Shown: positions 7,964-17,006 of the stretch, one piece after another
Position numbering within the stretch: the stretch's first letter is position 1
How the letters are laid out: each line of letters begins with the position of its first letter
Assembly (NCBI GenBank): GCA_028724265.1
Contig: JAQYDG010000008.1
Location: 116,161-180,160 of the forward strand
Length of the DNA: 64,000 bases
Direction: 5' to 3'
DNA from: Actinomycetaceae bacterium
Lineage (GTDB): Bacteria > Actinomycetota > Actinomycetes > Actinomycetales > Actinomycetaceae
Notes under the pieces: generated by a model
Told to the model about the DNA's origin: nothing
Seen by the model: the letters and a program-made list of their open reading frames with translations, nothing else
Databases searched by the model: none
Position numbers and translations under genes: made by a program

Positions 7964-9133
7964 TTATTCAGCGGTGCTGAGCTCAGCTCCTCCCAGAAGT
8001 CGGCTCATAATTCCTTCAATCACCTTGGCCTGCTGATCGAATGACAAATCGTAGGCAGCGCGGTCTGCTGCCTCTTTGAAGGCCTGCACATTGTCCGCGT
8101 TCAGTTGCGCAATCGTTCCCTCAATGTCGTCGTACTCAAAGCCGTCAGAGACGAGACCGAGATCGTACTGATGCACAATATCCGCCATTGCCATCGTCGG
8201 GCCAATCGCAACACCCAGCCGCGCCTGCGTGTAATCGAAAATCTTATTCGGCAATGTATAGATGGCGTTGTCATTATAGGGCGGGAGCCAATGAATACCG
8301 ATGTCATACTGATTGAGCGTGGCGGAAAGCTCCTTGGGCGGCACAGACGGGTGGATCGTCACATTGGAGTAATCCTTCCCAGCCTGCTTGAGCTGGCTGA
8401 GATATTTCCCGCCGTCATTTCCAGGAACCAGGTAAAGATCGAGAGTAAAAGGATCGCCTAGCTGCGCAACGGCCTTCATCATATTTTCGATGTTGCGCCC
8501 ATACACCGCGCCCCCAGCATGAACCAAGCGAATCTTCCCATTCGGATCCGGAACGCTCGGTTTGAGCGGAACATATGGCGAGGCATTCCAAATAACGTTG
8601 CAATCCACCCCGTAGTTGTCCCAATACAGCCCGGCAAACTGGGCGCTGACTGTGCTCGTCTCCTGGCATTCCTGTAGGAATGTACGGCAATAAAAATCCA
8701 TCAACGGCTTGACGAGGATCCTCCACGATGCCACATGCGTGCGCTCCTCCGGCGCATATTCGTGCATGTCGCCCCACACGGGAGCTCCGTGCGACGCGGC
8801 AAAAGCAACCGGAAGGGCACGTGCGTCATTCGCAATCACAGCATCAAACCGACGCCCCGCCAGAAGCTTCATCGCCTCTTTGAAGGCAGGCGTCGCTTTG
8901 GCCGCAGCCACAAACCGATGCAGAGCAAGGTCGATCACTCCTTCAGGGGTTTGAGGCAACGACTTTGCCGAGTCCGGAAGCTGCAGATGTTCGTCACCGT
9001 ACATAGGCTTCGGACCGTAACCCAACGTTGTTGTTTCCCCAAATTTTTCTACCACGCTGATCTCGCGCAGTACTCTGGCGTCAATCGAGATATCAGTGAG
9101 GGAAACGACGAGGATTTTTGGTCTATGTTGCAT
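7964..9133 (-). CDS. Glycosyltransferase, GT-B type
   Basis: A 389-residue GT-B glycosyltransferase. The N-terminus KILVVSLTDISIDARVLRE is the typical first strand and glycine-poor loop of family-4-like enzymes. VHAGGAVYGRNIENM near residue 215 matches the start of the donor-binding domain, and IYTLPNKIFDYTQAR gives the conserved acidic/lysine region. The start was set at ATG 9133, not 9274, because a longer start would overlap the wecB gene and a TAGGCT hexamer lies 7 nt upstream. It sits between wecB and the acetyltransferase in a six-gene minus-strand run. Specificity is unknown. Confidence 0.85.
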   Translation of the reverse strand: MQHRPKILVVSLTDISIDARVLREISVVEKFGETTTLGYGPKPMYGDEHLQLPDSAKSLPQTPEGVIDLALHRFVAAAKATPAFKEAMKLLAGRRFDAVIANDARALPVAFAASHGAPVWGDMHEYAPEERTHVASWRILVKPLMDFYCRTFLQECQETSTVSAQFAGLYWDNYGVDCNVIWNASPYVPLKPSVPDPNGKIRLVHAGGAVYGRNIENMMKAVAQLGDPFTLDLYLVPGNDGGKYLSQLKQAGKDYSNVTIHPSVPPKELSATLNQYDIGIHWLPPYNDNAIYTLPNKIFDYTQARLGVAIGPTMAMADIVHQYDLGLVSDGFEYDDIEGTIAQLNADNVQAFKEAADRAAYDLSFDQQAKVIEGIMSRLLGGAELSTAE

Positions 9134-9140
9134 ATGCCCA

Positions 9141-9146
9141 AGCCTA
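9141..9146 (-). promoter_or_regulatory. -10 hexamer TAGGCT, leaderless start of the glycosyltransferase
   Basis: On the minus strand TAGGCT, 7 nt, then ATG 9133. It lies in the 34-nt gap after wecB. Confidence 0.5.
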
Positions 9147-9167
9147 CCAAACGCCCTACGAGAGCTC

Positions 9168-10331
9168 CTACGCCACGCGGGGCACCACGTGCGGAGCAAA
9201 ATCAGGTTTACGCGTCCCAATGCCGAGCAGCTGCTCAATCGCGGCAATAGAACGCTCAGTCGCATGTCCGTCACCGTAGGGGTTGACGGCGGTAGCCATC
9301 GCCCGGTAGGTATCCGGATTATTTTTAAGCCGCGTCACCTCAAACACAATCCGCTCAGTATCCGTACCAACAAGCTTGACGGTGCCAGCCGTAATCGCTT
9401 CCGGACGCTCTGTGTTGTCCCGCAGAACAAGCACAGGCTTGCCAAGCGAAGGCGCTTCTTCCTGAACGCCACCGGAATCAGTCAGCACAATATGGGACGC
9501 ATCGAGTGCGTGGGCAAACTGTGGATAGTCCAAAGGCTCGGTGAACACCACATTTGGCTTAGGGTCCAGCGCCGGCACGAATATGTCGCGCACCGCAGGA
9601 TTCTTGTGGATCGGAAACAGGATCACATCCTCGGGGAACAGATCGGCAATCTGGGCAAGGGCACGCGCCGTATGCTGCATCGGCTCTCCGATCGATTCCC
9701 TCCGATGGGACGTGACCAGGAGGATCCTGCGGCCCGAATCCACCACCTTCTGCACGGAGGGATCTGTAAATGGAACATCTTGGCTGACGGTGTAGTGCAG
9801 AGCGTCGATCACGGTGTTGCCTGTGACGGCAATGTTCTCCGGCCGCACGTGCTCACCCAACAGATTGTCGCGCGCCTCGGGCGTGGGCGCCAAGTGCAGA
9901 GCCGCGATCTGGGAGACGATTTTTCGATTCGCTTCCTCCGGATAGGGACTCATGATGTTTCCAGAACGCAGACCAGCTTCCAGATGCACAAGCGGAATAC
10001 GGCGATAAAACGCAGCGATCCCCGCAGCCATCACTGTGGTTGTGTCCCCCTGCACGAGCAGGGCATCGGGAGCGTGTTCCACCAGCAACGGATCCAGCTG
10101 ATCCAGAATGCGGGCAGAGAGAAGATTCAAGGAAGGATTGGATCGAAACACATCGAGGGTTACGTCCGGCGTGATGCCGAAAAACGTATTCACCTGGTCT
10201 AACATGTCCGTATGCTGCCGGGTGGACACAACGAGTGGCTTCAAGCTATGCGCGCGAGAAAGGGCAAGCACAAGCGGCGCGATTTTAATGCCTTCTGGAC
10301 GCGTGCCATACACGATCATGATTGTTTTCAT
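9168..10331 (-). CDS. wecB: UDP-N-acetylglucosamine 2-epimerase (WecB type)
   Basis: Interconverts UDP-GlcNAc and UDP-ManNAc; cytosolic, 387 residues. The sequence shows the family's YGTRPEGIKIAP start, STRQHTDML, QGDTTT, HLEAGLRSG, SHRRE near 210, TDSGGVQEEAP and RDNTERPEAI. The last two distinguish it from the WbpI-like paralogue at 2440. ATG 10331 follows an excellent GGAGG site. It is divergent from wecC at 10583 across a 251-bp promoter region, so the pair should supply UDP-ManNAcA. It heads the minus-strand run of biosynthesis and transferase genes. Confidence 0.92.
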   Translation of the reverse strand: MKTIMIVYGTRPEGIKIAPLVLALSRAHSLKPLVVSTRQHTDMLDQVNTFFGITPDVTLDVFRSNPSLNLLSARILDQLDPLLVEHAPDALLVQGDTTTVMAAGIAAFYRRIPLVHLEAGLRSGNIMSPYPEEANRKIVSQIAALHLAPTPEARDNLLGEHVRPENIAVTGNTVIDALHYTVSQDVPFTDPSVQKVVDSGRRILLVTSHRRESIGEPMQHTARALAQIADLFPEDVILFPIHKNPAVRDIFVPALDPKPNVVFTEPLDYPQFAHALDASHIVLTDSGGVQEEAPSLGKPVLVLRDNTERPEAITAGTVKLVGTDTERIVFEVTRLKNNPDTYRAMATAVNPYGDGHATERSIAAIEQLLGIGTRKPDFAPHVVPRVA

Positions 10332-10582
10332 CGCAGTGCCTCCTGGGGTGTTCGTCTGTGCGTGTTTACTGATTGACGTGTGTAGATCGAGTAGGTGGTT
10401 TAGGATGGTGAGTGTTACCAGGTTTTCTGGTGATTTTACTCTACGGAGATCGGTTGCGCGTGCCAGAGTGTGGTTTGTGTGTTGTGCCTGCTTGCCGTTT
10501 TCTGCGTGAGGACGGCCTGCGGCAGCTTGATAAACCGTGTATATGACGCGGGCAGGGATCTTGTCTGGCAGAAGGGTTTTGT

Positions 10583-11854
10583 ATGAGTTCGGGTAAGCGT
10601 CTTGTTGTAGTGGGGCTCGGCTATATCGGGCTTCCTACCGCAGTAGTGCTAGCTGATTCTGGCTGGCAGGTTATGGGCGTTGACGTGTCCGATCGGACGA
10701 TTGATTACGTCCGTAAGGGCAAGGTACCGTTCGTTGAGCCTGGTTTTGACGAAGTGTTGAAGGCTTCGGTGGATTCGGGACGGTTGACGGTACAGAAGGA
10801 CACGCCGAAGGCTGATATTTATATTGTTTGTGTGCCGACTCCATTCAAAGAGGGGCACGAGCTGGATTCGACGTATATTGATGCGGCTGTTGACGCAATT
10901 ATCCCTCAGCTGGAGGGTGACGAGCTGATGGTGCTGGAGTCCACGTCGCCTCCAGGAACAACCGAAGCGATGGCTGAGCGCGTTTTGGCTGCGCGCCCAG
11001 ACTTGTCCATGGACGGTTCCGATGGACGCCCCATCGTGTACTTCGCTCATGCTCCTGAGCGCGTCCTGCCTGGCAGGATCATGATCGAGATGCGCGAGAA
11101 CGACCGGATTATCGGCGGTCTGACGCCAGAGGCAACGAAGCGCGTGGCAGAGCTGTACGAGTCGTTCAACAAGGGTCGCGTGATTACCACTGACGCACGT
11201 ACAGCAGAAATGGCGAAGCTGACGGAGAACGCGTTCCGCGATGTGAATATCGCTTTTGCTAACGAACTCTCGGTGCTGTGCGAAAAGCTGGGTATTGATG
11301 TGTTCGAGCTGATTGAGCTGTCGAACCACCATCCTCGCGTGAATATTTTGCAGCCAGGAACGGGCGTGGGCGGCCACTGCATCGCAATCGACCCGTGGTT
11401 TATTGTGTCAACGGTGCCAGAAGAATCCAAGTTGATTCATATGGCGCGGGACGTGAACGACGCAAAACCGTACTGGGTGTTGGATCACCTTGAGAGCGCG
11501 TTGAACGAAAAGAACATTGAATCCGGCGCGAAGATTGCACTCTTGGGTTTGGCGTACAAGCCGAACATCGACGATCTGCGCGAATCCCCGTCATTGAAGA
11601 TCGCAAAAGAAGCTGCAGAGAAGTACCCACAGCACACCATCCTGGCCGTCGAGCCGTATGTGGAGGCTGCACCAGAGGCGATTGCGCACTATCCGAACGT
11701 GCGTTTCGCCAGCCCTGAAGAGGCAGTGGCTGACGCAGACGTGATCGTCTTGCAGGTGGCTCACGATCAATTCAAGGATCTGAAGCCGCAGGCTAATGCC
11801 AACGCCACAATTCTCGATCCTATCGGTCTGTGGCACACGATCGCGGAACACTAG
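10583..11854 (+). CDS. wecC: UDP-N-acetyl-D-mannosamine dehydrogenase (WecC type)
   Basis: NAD-dependent oxidation of UDP-ManNAc to UDP-ManNAcA; 423 residues, cytosolic. GLGYIGLPTA at 11-20 is the NAD-binding loop, ESTSPPGTTE near 119-128 and HAPERVLPGR follow. The catalytic cysteine is in GGHCIAIDPWF (Cys near 266), the WecC rather than the Ugd/WbpA version. ATG 10583 has AAGGG upstream. It is divergent from wecB. The second UDP-sugar dehydrogenase in the window (833-2221) carries a different cysteine motif, GGHCIPVYP, which supports two separate uronate pathways. Confidence 0.92.
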   Translation: MSSGKRLVVVGLGYIGLPTAVVLADSGWQVMGVDVSDRTIDYVRKGKVPFVEPGFDEVLKASVDSGRLTVQKDTPKADIYIVCVPTPFKEGHELDSTYIDAAVDAIIPQLEGDELMVLESTSPPGTTEAMAERVLAARPDLSMDGSDGRPIVYFAHAPERVLPGRIMIEMRENDRIIGGLTPEATKRVAELYESFNKGRVITTDARTAEMAKLTENAFRDVNIAFANELSVLCEKLGIDVFELIELSNHHPRVNILQPGTGVGGHCIAIDPWFIVSTVPEESKLIHMARDVNDAKPYWVLDHLESALNEKNIESGAKIALLGLAYKPNIDDLRESPSLKIAKEAAEKYPQHTILAVEPYVEAAPEAIAHYPNVRFASPEEAVADADVIVLQVAHDQFKDLKPQANANATILDPIGLWHTIAEH

Positions 11855-11992
11855 GTGACGGCCTCGCTTAGTCCACATCCTCTCGATGAGCGCTGTTATG
11901 GGTGAGCACTGCTCTTGCTGATATTGCTGACCCGCTGCTATCAGAGAGTGAGCCAGTGAGCTACTACCAGCGAGAAGTGCCATGAGAAGTGC

Positions 11993-12030
11993 CAGTGAGC
12001 TAGCCGACCATCATTGGTACTAGCTCACTG
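11993..12030 (+). terminator. Inverted repeat after wecC (terminator-like, no T-run)
   Basis: CAGTGAGCTAG at 11993-12003 is perfectly complementary to CTAGCTCACTG at 12020-12030, with an inner ACCA-TCAT-TGGT mini-stem. The left arm also occurs as a direct repeat at about 11953. There is no uridine tract, so it may be a Rho-dependent or regulatory hairpin. The rest of 11855-11992 holds only the direct repeats GAGAAGTGCCA and CCAGTGAGCTA. Confidence 0.5.
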
Positions 12031-12057
12031 CGATGTGGGTTGCTGTGATGCGGGAGT

Positions 12058-12123
12058 AATGCCCTGCGGAGAAAGCGCGATGCAGTCTCTATGATGCTGT
12101 GACGTGCTTTCCTGCGGGGCATT
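12058..12123 (+). other. Long stable hairpin in the 423-bp gap before the 12278 glycosyltransferase
   Basis: AATGCCCTGCGGAGAAAGC at 12058-12076 pairs with GCTTTCCTGCGGGGCATT at 12106-12123. The 18-bp stem contains a single bulged A, G-U pairs, and a 29-nt loop. It ends about 154 nt before the ATG and is followed by no U-run. It could be a leader-RNA element, a processing site or a terminator of wecC readthrough; the sequence does not decide. Confidence 0.6.
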
Positions 12124-12277
12124 GCCGTCTCGCGGATACAGCGAGTTTTCTCCTTGTTCTCCTCATCTCTTGTTGCGCTTCTTGTTCTCCTCATCCACAT
12201 CTGCGCCTCACCAAGCGGCACCGCTTTCCATGTCTTTCCATGCCCCCATCTCCAGTCACACAAAGGACAGTTTTCTG

Positions 12278-13297
12278 ATGAAACCACCTGACTATCAGCG
12301 CGTTCTTCACCTGGGCAACCCTGCGTCCACTGCAACACTGCTCAGTGTGGCCGCGCGGCACACCGGACGCTCGTGGAAAGTGCTCCCTTTAGCCACCACT
12401 CCCCACATTCACATGGTGGATCCTGTACTGCAACGTATCGCCCGCGCAGCACGGGGAGCCATATGGGAAGCACAGTTTGCAGCACACAAAATAACGCGCC
12501 CGAAGATTCATCTTCACTCCGCGATGGCCACTCCCCATGTGGGCTGGGCACTCGGTGATTACGCACTTCATCTGCACGGTACCGACATCCGGACACGACT
12601 CTACGAGGAGAGCTACCACCAGCGAATTGTCGATGCCGTGACGCATGCACGCGTCGTGTTTTACTCCACTCCTGATCTCGCACAGCACGCACTACCCATT
12701 CGGAAGGACGCCATTCTTGCGCCCGTGCCCGTGACCATGAAGCGTACACGCGCAAAGAATCCGCTGGGTTCCGGTAGAACATACGTGTTCTTCACGTCCC
12801 GCTGGGAGGACGTCAAGGGTGGCTACACTCAGCTGGAAGCCGCACGAGCCCTGCGCAGTCTCCTGCCCGCTCACGTCGAACTGATTGGCTTAGATTGGGG
12901 TCCACTTGCCGCCGAGGCGTGGCAGGTTGGTATTCAGCTAGTCCCCAAACAGCCGTATCCATCTTTCCGGGCTCTGGTACGTGACGCCCAGCTGTGTATT
13001 GGTCAGACGGCCGGCATTATGAGCGCATCCGAGCTCGATGCCCTTGCGGAGGGCACACCTATTGTTGCGCCCCTGAACCCCCAGTGGTACGCCGCTGACC
13101 ATCCCTCTCTGCACAATGTGCCCGTGCTGGGTGGAACAAACCTGGACGGGAGAGATGCAGAGGGGATTGCGCATCTGGCGGCCGAACACCTAGGCGAGCC
13201 TCTGCCTGCGGCTGCATCGTCATGGCTAAAAGCAAACCACTCCCCTGAGGCATGCCTGGATATTGTGCTGGGTGGCTACCGCAGCCATCAGTGGTAA
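12278..13297 (+). CDS. Putative glycosyltransferase (GT-B-like)
   Basis: A 339-residue protein with the architecture of a short GT4-like enzyme. The N-terminal half contains HLHGTDIRTRLY near residue 98, a pattern seen at the acceptor side of such enzymes. The second half has VFFTSRWEDVKGGYTQLEA near 170, SASELDALAEGTPIVAP near 250 as the donor-binding acidic region, and a C-terminal helix. The start was set at ATG 12278, which follows AAAGGACAG; longer in-frame starts are unlikely. It lies between wecC and the flippase in the same direction and probably completes the repeat unit. The substrate is unknown. Confidence 0.7.
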   Translation: MKPPDYQRVLHLGNPASTATLLSVAARHTGRSWKVLPLATTPHIHMVDPVLQRIARAARGAIWEAQFAAHKITRPKIHLHSAMATPHVGWALGDYALHLHGTDIRTRLYEESYHQRIVDAVTHARVVFYSTPDLAQHALPIRKDAILAPVPVTMKRTRAKNPLGSGRTYVFFTSRWEDVKGGYTQLEAARALRSLLPAHVELIGLDWGPLAAEAWQVGIQLVPKQPYPSFRALVRDAQLCIGQTAGIMSASELDALAEGTPIVAPLNPQWYAADHPSLHNVPVLGGTNLDGRDAEGIAHLAAEHLGEPLPAAASSWLKANHSPEACLDIVLGGYRSHQW

Positions 13298-13413
13298 CAA
13301 TCAGCGGGTAGGCCTCCAGCGACTAGTAGCGACTAATAAGGTGATGAGGCAACAAGGTCTAGAAATACCGCAGCTTTGTACACCACGTCGGATTCGCGGT
13401 GGATCCTCAGTGG

Positions 13414-14742
13414 ATGGAGTCACTGTGGATTAGTATAAAAACCATGCCGAAAATGCATCGCTTTCAGGAATGGTGGAAACGCCTAGCTCGGGCGCACCCC
13501 GTACTCAGCAATATCGGCATTCTGGCCACCGGAACAGCAGCTGGTCAAGCGGTTGCAATTATCATCTCTGTTTTTACTGCACGACTGTTCAGCGCTCAGG
13601 CATTCGGAGAGTTCGCGCTTTTTACATCCATCACCGGCATCTTCGCCGTCATTGCAACACTCCGTTACGACGTTGCCATCGTGCTGCCCGATGATGACGA
13701 CGATGCGCGTCAGCTTGCGCGGCTGGCAACGCGATCCAATATTGCCGTATCACTTGTTGCGTGCGTGTTGGCCTTCGCATGCAAGCCTCTCGTCATCGAT
13801 ATGTGGGGAAGCCGCGCGCTTGCTACCTGGCTGCCACTGGTGGGACTCACGGTTTTTTGTACCGCACAGGTGGCGATATGGCAGTACTGGTATAACCGCA
13901 AACGCGAATACGGCATTATCGCCCTCAACCGCTTTGAGACGGTGACGGGATCCACCGGTGGGCAGCTCCTGTTCGGCTTGGCGAAGATGCAGAGTTTTCT
14001 GGGTCTTGTATTGGGCAACCTTGTGGGACTGGTGTGGGCATTCTTCAACCTTGGCCGGCACACGTCCCAGTTGAGGGAGGCTCCAAGCTCGCAGGCACAT
14101 ACGATCACGGACGTGGCACGCCGCTACAAGAATATGCCACTGCTTAATCTGCCCAACGCGCTGGTAGACGCGGTACGCACAAACGGTATACAGATGCTGA
14201 TCGGCACGATCGCACTGGATTCGCTCGGCCAGTTCAACCTCGCCTGGCGTGTTGTTCAAGCGCCGATTGCCCTCTTAAATGGAGCGATTGCTCAAGTCTT
14301 TTTGGAGCGCCTGGCGCGCACCCCACGCGGTCATCTCCAACACCTGGTGCGAATGGTGATCAAGCGAGCCTTCCTGATTGGACTCGCGCCGTTCTTTGTG
14401 CTGTGGCTGCTCGCTCCATGGCTTCTTCCCTTTGTGTTCGGCCACCAGTGGGTGGAGGCCGGTCAGATCACCCGCGCACTTGTTCCGTGGCTTGCGGTCA
14501 ATTTGATCACCTCACCGATCGCCTCCGTTTTCGTCGTCACCTTCAAACAGCACTGGATTCTGATTCACGCGATCATTTTTACTGTGATACCCCTGGCCTG
14601 GCTCGCACTCTCGCCCTTGAGTCTGCTGCCTACTATTCAGGTGTTGAGTTTCCTGATGGCTGGCATGCTCCTCGTGCTGGTTGTGCTGGCTGATTTCGCC
14701 GCCAAATCCTATGACCGAGGCGCCGCAGAAGCAGAAGCATAA
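13414..14742 (+). CDS. Wzx-type polysaccharide flippase (MOP superfamily)
   Basis: Polytopic membrane protein of about 442 residues with roughly 12 helices. The amphipathic start and the ARLFSAQAFGEFALFTSITGI segment near 50-70 match O-antigen/teichuronic-acid flippases that move undecaprenyl-linked repeat units outward. The WQYWYNRKREY loop in the first half is also typical. ATG 13414 has GGTGGA 10 nt upstream; GTG 13399 and ATG 13444 are alternatives. The last 34 nt overlap the 3' end of the convergent DUF6541 gene. The Ala/Glu-rich C-terminus (AAEAEA) comes from a short GCAGAA repeat. Confidence 0.85.
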   Translation: MESLWISIKTMPKMHRFQEWWKRLARAHPVLSNIGILATGTAAGQAVAIIISVFTARLFSAQAFGEFALFTSITGIFAVIATLRYDVAIVLPDDDDDARQLARLATRSNIAVSLVACVLAFACKPLVIDMWGSRALATWLPLVGLTVFCTAQVAIWQYWYNRKREYGIIALNRFETVTGSTGGQLLFGLAKMQSFLGLVLGNLVGLVWAFFNLGRHTSQLREAPSSQAHTITDVARRYKNMPLLNLPNALVDAVRTNGIQMLIGTIALDSLGQFNLAWRVVQAPIALLNGAIAQVFLERLARTPRGHLQHLVRMVIKRAFLIGLAPFFVLWLLAPWLLPFVFGHQWVEAGQITRALVPWLAVNLITSPIASVFVVTFKQHWILIHAIIFTVIPLAWLALSPLSLLPTIQVLSFLMAGMLLVLVVLADFAAKSYDRGAAEAEA

Positions 14743-17006
14743 GCAGTATTTGCAGCAGTATTCGCAGCAGTATTCGCGCACGCCGTGATCTTGTATACGG
14801 TTGCGGTGCCACCCTGGGCTACCGGCTCAAATCCGTCGGAGACATCCACATTCTCTAAGCCGGGCATAGGGATCTCTGCGCTGCCCGGCGTTGGGTACGA
14901 GTCATTGTAAAAATAATCGACATGGTATTTGTTAAGGATCGCACACACCGTAGGATCAGTCTTAATCTGGTTGAAGTGTTCGGCGATATAGCGTTCCTCC
15001 GTGTTCGATTCGCGCACATAGAGCTGAGGAAAGAACACTCGCCGCCCCGTCATCGCCTCCACATACGCAGACCCATTATTCGGGTTGCCCACCACAACTG
15101 ACCCCTCCGGAATGATGGATCCGAGGGACTCGATCATGGAAATCTCCCGCGGGGAAACGCGTGGAGCAAAACTATCGTTGCCATGACGGGCATAGTCAAA
15201 CATCGCAGCCCGCGGTATTTGTGACGCGATACCGAATAAGAGTATGACCATTAATGACGCGGCAGCTCGGGTGACGAGGCCGGCATGGATGACAGGAGCG
15301 GCCAAGTGGACGGCAGGAGTGGCAGGGTAAGCATAGGCGGCGGGGTGACCATGGGTGGCAGCGCGGGTGCGGCCTTCTAATCCTTCCGATTCCTCATCCA
15401 TCGCATCGTGGCGCCAACGGTTGCTCAATTTCTGCCACCACAACGTCACGTATCCGAGGCCTGCCCGCGCAACTGACGGGAGGCTGGAATAACCTAAACC
15501 GATAAGCAGAGCCATCACGATTTCCTCGATGCCCATCACCCTGAAGGGCGAGAGGTACCAGAAGCCGGCTAGCCACAAAAGAGGACCACTACGCGTCATC
15601 GTCGTCAGAACCACAATATTAATAAGGGCATACGTTGCAACAAGATCTCGGTAGTGACGAAGACGGAAAGTATGAGCGATGCCGAGTATCAGCAACACAA
15701 TAATTGCCACTGAGAACACGCCCGTCATCGTATAGGCGCCCTGACCGAAACTCTGGGTAAGTGAAGCCGATGCAGCCAGCGAACGGAAAACCATCAGAGG
15801 CGTGATCCCATTCGATTCCTCTGCCCTCAATCCCGCTGCCTGGGCAATTTTTTGACGCAGGTAGCTGGAAGACATCACAACCACAACGGCCGATAAAAAC
15901 ACGAAGGCGACGAAACCCCATACTGCGAGACGCTGCAGTTTACTGATTCTGGTAAGAAAACAAATAAATGCGTGAGCCAACGGAATAACACCCACAAGCA
16001 CCACCGCAGGGATCACGCCGGGATAGGTGAACACATTAGCAAGAAGAACCCCAGCAACGCCAAGCCACGCACACACGCGGAGCACAACGCCCGCATCCAA
16101 GGATGCTGCACACACCGCCAGCATCAGCAAACTTGGCAGAATTGCAATCATAAAGGCATTCGGGAGCGCGGGGGTCACCGTCATAAAATACGTTGGGAAA
16201 CTCAACATCACCACAGATGCGAGGGCAACACCAATCCGTTGAGCAGACGAAAACCGAACGACCCGTGCAAGCCCCCACAAGCCGAGCACCCAGGATACGT
16301 TTTCCACAACTAAGAACGCATTAACAGCTGGAATCACATTAGTTGAAAAGACTGTCAGCGACACCACCGCATACCAGCCAGCGGGATAATAAGCGGGAGT
16401 GGTAGAAAAACCATAGAGTTCGGTCAATGATCCAAAATAGGACGCTTGTTCGGTGCTCCGCACAAGAGCAGTCGCATTGTAGTGAAACAGCGAATCCCAA
16501 TTTTGAAGAGGCATGAAGGGATCCCACCACAAAAAATATGGCAGGATAACACTCACGACCGCCACGGCGATGCACGCTATTTCCACCCCGCCTATACGCT
16601 GACGTATCAGTGCTGACGCAGACGGCTCCTCCGATGATTCTCCAGATAGTGGCGACGATGGGACAGGTAATGCGGGTGACTGCGACGACGTGTGCACTCC
16701 ATCCGTGCTTTCCGTGCCGTGTACTCCCCGCCGAACGCCGTCTCCCTGCTGGCTTTTGAACAAGGCAACCAGTATCGCTAACACCACAGTAGCTGCGAGC
16801 ACTGCTGCGGCCACTGTCAGCACATTCAAAGGAATAGACGCTTGACGATAGATCACCGCCAGGGCAGCAACAAAACCGCTTGTCAGCGCCGGAGCGGCCA
16901 GAGCAGCACACCACCGTCGCATTCGGCATGCGCGCAGCATAATGTAGCCAGGAAGATACAACGCAGCCACGGCGGCACACAGTTCTGTTATCGCTTCACT
17001 CCACAT
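14709..17006 (-). CDS. DUF6541-family polytopic membrane protein
   Basis: Large integral membrane protein, about 765 residues, with many helices in the first ~500 residues and a C-terminal soluble, probably extracytoplasmic domain of about 150 residues containing GSVVVGNPNNGSAY. A short outside loop carries NWDSLFHY followed by AYYPAGWY. The conserved W-D-x-x-F-H/Y-Y-P pattern also occurs in the truncated protein at 1-631. Family function is unknown. GT-C glycosyltransferases also keep an acidic residue in the first outer loop, and the locus has no recognisable Wzy, so a polymerase or transferase role is a reasonable guess. ATG 17006 follows GGCGGGGA; upstream in-frame codons (to 17231) are non-hydrophobic and are excluded. 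Confidence 0.8.
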   Translation of the reverse strand: MWSEAITELCAAVAALYLPGYIMLRACRMRRWCAALAAPALTSGFVAALAVIYRQASIPLNVLTVAAAVLAATVVLAILVALFKSQQGDGVRRGVHGTESTDGVHTSSQSPALPVPSSPLSGESSEEPSASALIRQRIGGVEIACIAVAVVSVILPYFLWWDPFMPLQNWDSLFHYNATALVRSTEQASYFGSLTELYGFSTTPAYYPAGWYAVVSLTVFSTNVIPAVNAFLVVENVSWVLGLWGLARVVRFSSAQRIGVALASVVMLSFPTYFMTVTPALPNAFMIAILPSLLMLAVCAASLDAGVVLRVCAWLGVAGVLLANVFTYPGVIPAVVLVGVIPLAHAFICFLTRISKLQRLAVWGFVAFVFLSAVVVVMSSSYLRQKIAQAAGLRAEESNGITPLMVFRSLAASASLTQSFGQGAYTMTGVFSVAIIVLLILGIAHTFRLRHYRDLVATYALINIVVLTTMTRSGPLLWLAGFWYLSPFRVMGIEEIVMALLIGLGYSSLPSVARAGLGYVTLWWQKLSNRWRHDAMDEESEGLEGRTRAATHGHPAAYAYPATPAVHLAAPVIHAGLVTRAAASLMVILLFGIASQIPRAAMFDYARHGNDSFAPRVSPREISMIESLGSIIPEGSVVVGNPNNGSAYVEAMTGRRVFFPQLYVRESNTEERYIAEHFNQIKTDPTVCAILNKYHVDYFYNDSYPTPGSAEIPMPGLENVDVSDGFEPVAQGGTATVYKITACANTAANTAANTAYASASAAPRS
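14743..14778. repeat. Three tandem 12-bp repeats encoding N-T-A-A
   Basis: Three units of GCAGTATTYGCR begin directly after the flippase stop and encode the repeating N-T-A-A residues at the C-terminus of the convergent DUF6541 protein. They look like a recent slippage expansion. Confidence 0.8.

Noticed and set aside
9096..10202. Long plus-strand frame (368 codons) over wecB
   Set aside because: Antisense to wecB, which has all family motifs; the frame shows no known fold.
10649..11377. 242-codon minus-strand frame inside wecC
   Set aside because: Antisense to wecC; no motif.
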